DNA of 64,000 nucleotides from Marvania coccoides (lineage: Eukaryota > Chlorophyta > Trebouxiophyceae > Chlorellales > Chlorellaceae), in contig OY978099.1 of the NCBI GenBank assembly GCA_963854735.1, positions 62,001 to 126,000 of the forward strand, read 5' to 3'. This document shows positions 62,489 to 64,000 of the stretch, one piece after another. The number at the start of each line of letters is the position of its first letter. Position 1 is the first letter of the stretch. A program made the position numbers and the translations under genes. The notes under the pieces were generated by a model. The model was not told the origin of the DNA, did not search any database, and saw only the letters and a list, made by a program, of their open reading frames with translations.

Positions 62489-64000
62489 ATGGAGCAGTTC
62501 AGCGCTGCAGCTCGGCAGAGACACTGCAGCACCTCCGGTCGCTTCAACATGGGCGCCACCCCCACGCTCCTCCGCTGCTCCCCCAAGTCCAGGGGCCGCT
62601 TGAGGCGTGAGTTCACTGCCGTGAGAGCCGCCGCAGGCACTGGCACGATCACCAGGTTAGCCAGCCCCTCTTTTTTCCCTTCTCATTCACATCCTCCACA
62701 TATTTTAGTTTTTCCACCGCTGCTCACCACTTGGGCGTCGCAATTGCAGGAGCTCATGGAGCTTGCTCCCCTTTTTCAACGGCCGGGAGGCGTACGAGCA
62801 GCTGCAGATGGAGATGGGGTTCTGCCGCATCAACCAGCCCTACTCCCCCGAGCTCGTCCGCCAGGAGGCCCTGGGCTCGCTGCCCGCCGCGCTGGCCCTC
62901 CTTGCGCGTGGCACCAGCATGACATGGCAGCTGGCGGTGTTCTTCGCTGGGCTGTGGAGCGACCAGCTGGGCGGCAAGGAAGTTCCCGCCACCCAGGTCA
63001 AGCTGCGCGCCACCCAGCTCAGGGACATGCTCAGCCGGCTGGGCCCCACCTTCATCAAAGCGGGTCAGGTGTTGGCCAACCGCCCCGACATCGTGCGCGA
63101 GGACTATATGAACGAGCTTTGCGTGCTGCAGGACGACGTCCCCTCGTTCTCAGACGCCGAAGCCTTTGCCATCATCGAGGCGCAGCTGGGGCGGCCCATC
63201 GGGGAGGTTTTCTCCTCCATTTCCGACAGCCCGGTGGCCGCCGCGTCCCTGGGGCAGGTCTACAAGGCGGTACTGCGCGAAACCGGCGAGGCGGTGGCCA
63301 TCAAAGTGCAACGCCCTGGGGTCGAGCCTGTCATCTTCCGCGACCTCTTCATCTTCCGCGCGCTGGCGGGGCTGCTCAATCCCTGGTCGCTGCAGCGCCT
63401 GGGGTGCAACGCCGAGCTGATAGTTGATGAGTTTGGGGAGAAGCTGCTGGAGGAGCTGGACTACGTGCAGGAGGCGCGCAACATCGAAGACTTTGGCGCA
63501 AACTTCAAGAACGACGCCTTCGTGAAGATCCCCTGGGTCCGCCCCGACCTGAGCGGCCCCAAGGTGCTGATCATGGAGTGGATTGACGGGGTGAGGTGCA
63601 CCGATGTGGAGGCACTCAAGACCTCTGGCATCGACCTGGGGGCGTTTATCCGCACGGGGGTGGTGTCGGGGCTACGCCAGCTGCTGGAGTTTGGCCTCTT
63701 CCATGGCGACCCCCACCCTGGCAACATTTTTGCGCTGCGCGACGGCCGCATTGCCTACGTCGACTTTGGCAACGTGGCGGAGCTCAGCCAGCGCAACAAA
63801 GAGGTGCTCATCGACGCGGTGGTGCATGCGGTCAACAAGGACTACCAGGGCATGGCGCAGGACTTCATCAAGCTTGGGTTTTTGGCGCCGGGCACAGACG
63901 TCGCCCCCATCGTGCCTGCGCTGGAGAACATCTGGGCGGACTCCTTGGGGCGGTCGCTTTCCGACTTTAACTTCCGCACCGTGACCTCCAAGTTCAACGA
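62489..64000 (+). CDS. ABC1/ADCK/UbiB-family atypical kinase, probably plastid, 3' end cut by the window
   Basis: Two exons are seen, 62489..62655 and 62750..64000 (open at the edge), about 472 residues. The leader is rich in Arg, Ser, Ala and Thr without acids, as in plastid ABC1K proteins. Hallmarks of the family follow: K-x-G-Q as FIKAGQVLANRPD, the Ala-rich loop VAAASLGQVYKA, VAIKVQRPGV, the Q-E loop region LDYVQEARNI, MEWIDGVRC, FHGDPHPGNIF and YVDFGN. ABC1K proteins act in plastoglobules and thylakoids on prenylquinone and tocopherol metabolism and the light-stress response. The conserved KxGQ and Ala-rich loop imply ATPase-like rather than normal kinase activity. The end of the protein lies beyond 64000. 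Confidence 0.93.

Noticed and set aside
1..64000. CRISPR arrays, bacterial operons, plasmid or phage origins
   Set aside because: Spliced genes, LINEs and eukaryotic gene families show this is nuclear eukaryotic DNA; no regularly spaced short repeats were seen.

Overview
The window looks like nuclear DNA from a photosynthetic eukaryote, most likely a green alga (Viridiplantae; the exact lineage cannot be read from here). Coding DNA is GC-rich and intergenic DNA AT-rich. Genes are close together and broken by short introns of about 50-200 bases. The gene set includes a plant-type ABC1 kinase with a probable plastid leader, plastid-type coiled-coil and TPR membrane proteins, a CXC-SET E(z) protein and a purple acid phosphatase. 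I propose 23 host gene models in all (two of them cut by the window edges), plus two ORFs inside a palindrome.

Layout. 0-21 kb: the end of a cyclic-nucleotide-binding protein, proteasome beta1, a class 3 lipase, an ABHD18-like hydrolase, an F-box/LRR-like protein, the PRC2 methyltransferase E(z), a coiled-coil membrane protein, the splicing factor SPF45, a TPR plastid-like protein, SRP receptor beta and a CAMK-type kinase. 21-24.5 kb: gene-poor DNA with a 5S-like repeat, decayed coding remnants and a permuted tRNA-Arg gene. 24.5-44 kb: a plastid-type membrane protein, the zinc chaperone ZNG1, ER peptidase ERMP1, an rRNA 2'-O-methyltransferase, a secreted protein of unknown function, UBLCP1, a purple acid phosphatase, a second F-box/LRR-like protein, RNA polymerase III subunit RPC11 and a coiled-coil protein. 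44-60 kb: an accessory region with a nearly full-length LINE, a second decayed LINE, telomere-like repeats, tandem repeats, a permuted tRNA-Ser gene and a large palindrome carrying two copies of an unknown gene. 60-64 kb: the ribosomal assembly chaperone ACL4 and the start of an ABC1K kinase.

The strongest unusual signal is a pair of circularly permuted tRNA genes, tRNA-Arg(CCU) at 22509-22635 and tRNA-Ser(AGA) at 55508-55659, both on the minus strand. In each, the 3' half of the tRNA lies upstream of the 5' half. A spacer of 54 or 71 bases separates the halves, and a run of five T follows the 5' half. Joining the halves at position 37/38 gives a near-complete cloverleaf with a canonical anticodon loop. 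No normally ordered tRNA gene was seen in the window.

Other notable signals are a LINE whose two ORFs share a frame and are separated by a single UAG, three GC-AG introns among about 36 modelled introns, and two same-strand gene pairs with only about 45 bases between stop and next start (candidate dicistronic mRNAs). Gene models were built by hand from reading frames, splice signals and family knowledge; none has transcript support here.
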